From Desulfobacteraceae bacterium (GTDB taxonomy: Bacteria; Desulfobacterota; Desulfobacteria; Desulfobacterales; JAABRJ01): a DNA stretch of 5,019 nt. The stretch covers positions 1-5,019 of the forward strand of contig JAABRJ010000167.1 in NCBI GenBank assembly GCA_011390985.1. The letters are read 5' to 3'. Each line of letters starts with the position of its first letter. Position 1 is the first letter of the stretch. The position numbers and the translations under genes are program-made. This document shows positions 5,007-5,019 of this stretch, one piece after another. Under the pieces are notes generated by a model that was not told the origin of the DNA, searched no databases, and saw only the letters and a list, made by a program, of their open reading frames with translations.

Positions 5007-5019
5007 TCCAGCACAGGAT

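Overview
This is a GC-rich window with dense codon use, from what looks like a Gram-negative, anaerobic-type bacterium. The flavour of the proteins (a creatinase-like M24 enzyme with a rearranged active-site segment, and a CBS-domain protein beside a DASS/SLC13 permease) fits Desulfobacterota (former Deltaproteobacteria, sulfate-reducer relatives). That assignment is inference from protein style; there is no rRNA or other marker gene here.

Layout. (1) Positions 1-918, minus strand: the first 306 residues of a YejB-type peptide ABC transporter permease, cut by the left edge of the window. (2) Positions 919-1146: a divergent intergenic region with a perfect TTGACA box, a bulged hairpin and a clean 15-bp inverted repeat near the predicted transcription start. 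(3) Positions 1147-2349, plus strand: a 400-residue M24 (Xaa-Pro aminopeptidase/creatinase fold) protein with all five metal ligands but with both family active-site histidines apparently replaced. (4) Positions 2350-2887: 538 bases with no convincing gene. They hold an AT-rich palindrome, a nested hairpin and a C-rich, G-poor tract directly ahead of the next gene. (5) Positions 2888-3448, plus: a 186-residue stand-alone protein with two CBS domains. (6) Positions 3537-5006, plus: a 489-residue DASS/SLC13-family anion permease, preceded by a near-perfect ribosome binding site. The window ends 13 bases after its stop codon.

How the genes may work together. The divergent YejB and M24 genes suggest peptide uptake next to a peptidase-like enzyme, although the M24 active-site changes make a proline-peptidase role uncertain. 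The CBS protein and the permease look like a two-gene operon, with an adenylate-type sensor next to a secondary anion transporter. The most interesting points are the permease's degenerate SNT substrate motifs, the M24 active-site substitutions, and the long structured, C-rich leader of the CBS-permease pair. Nothing here is a mobile element, CRISPR array, tRNA or rRNA.
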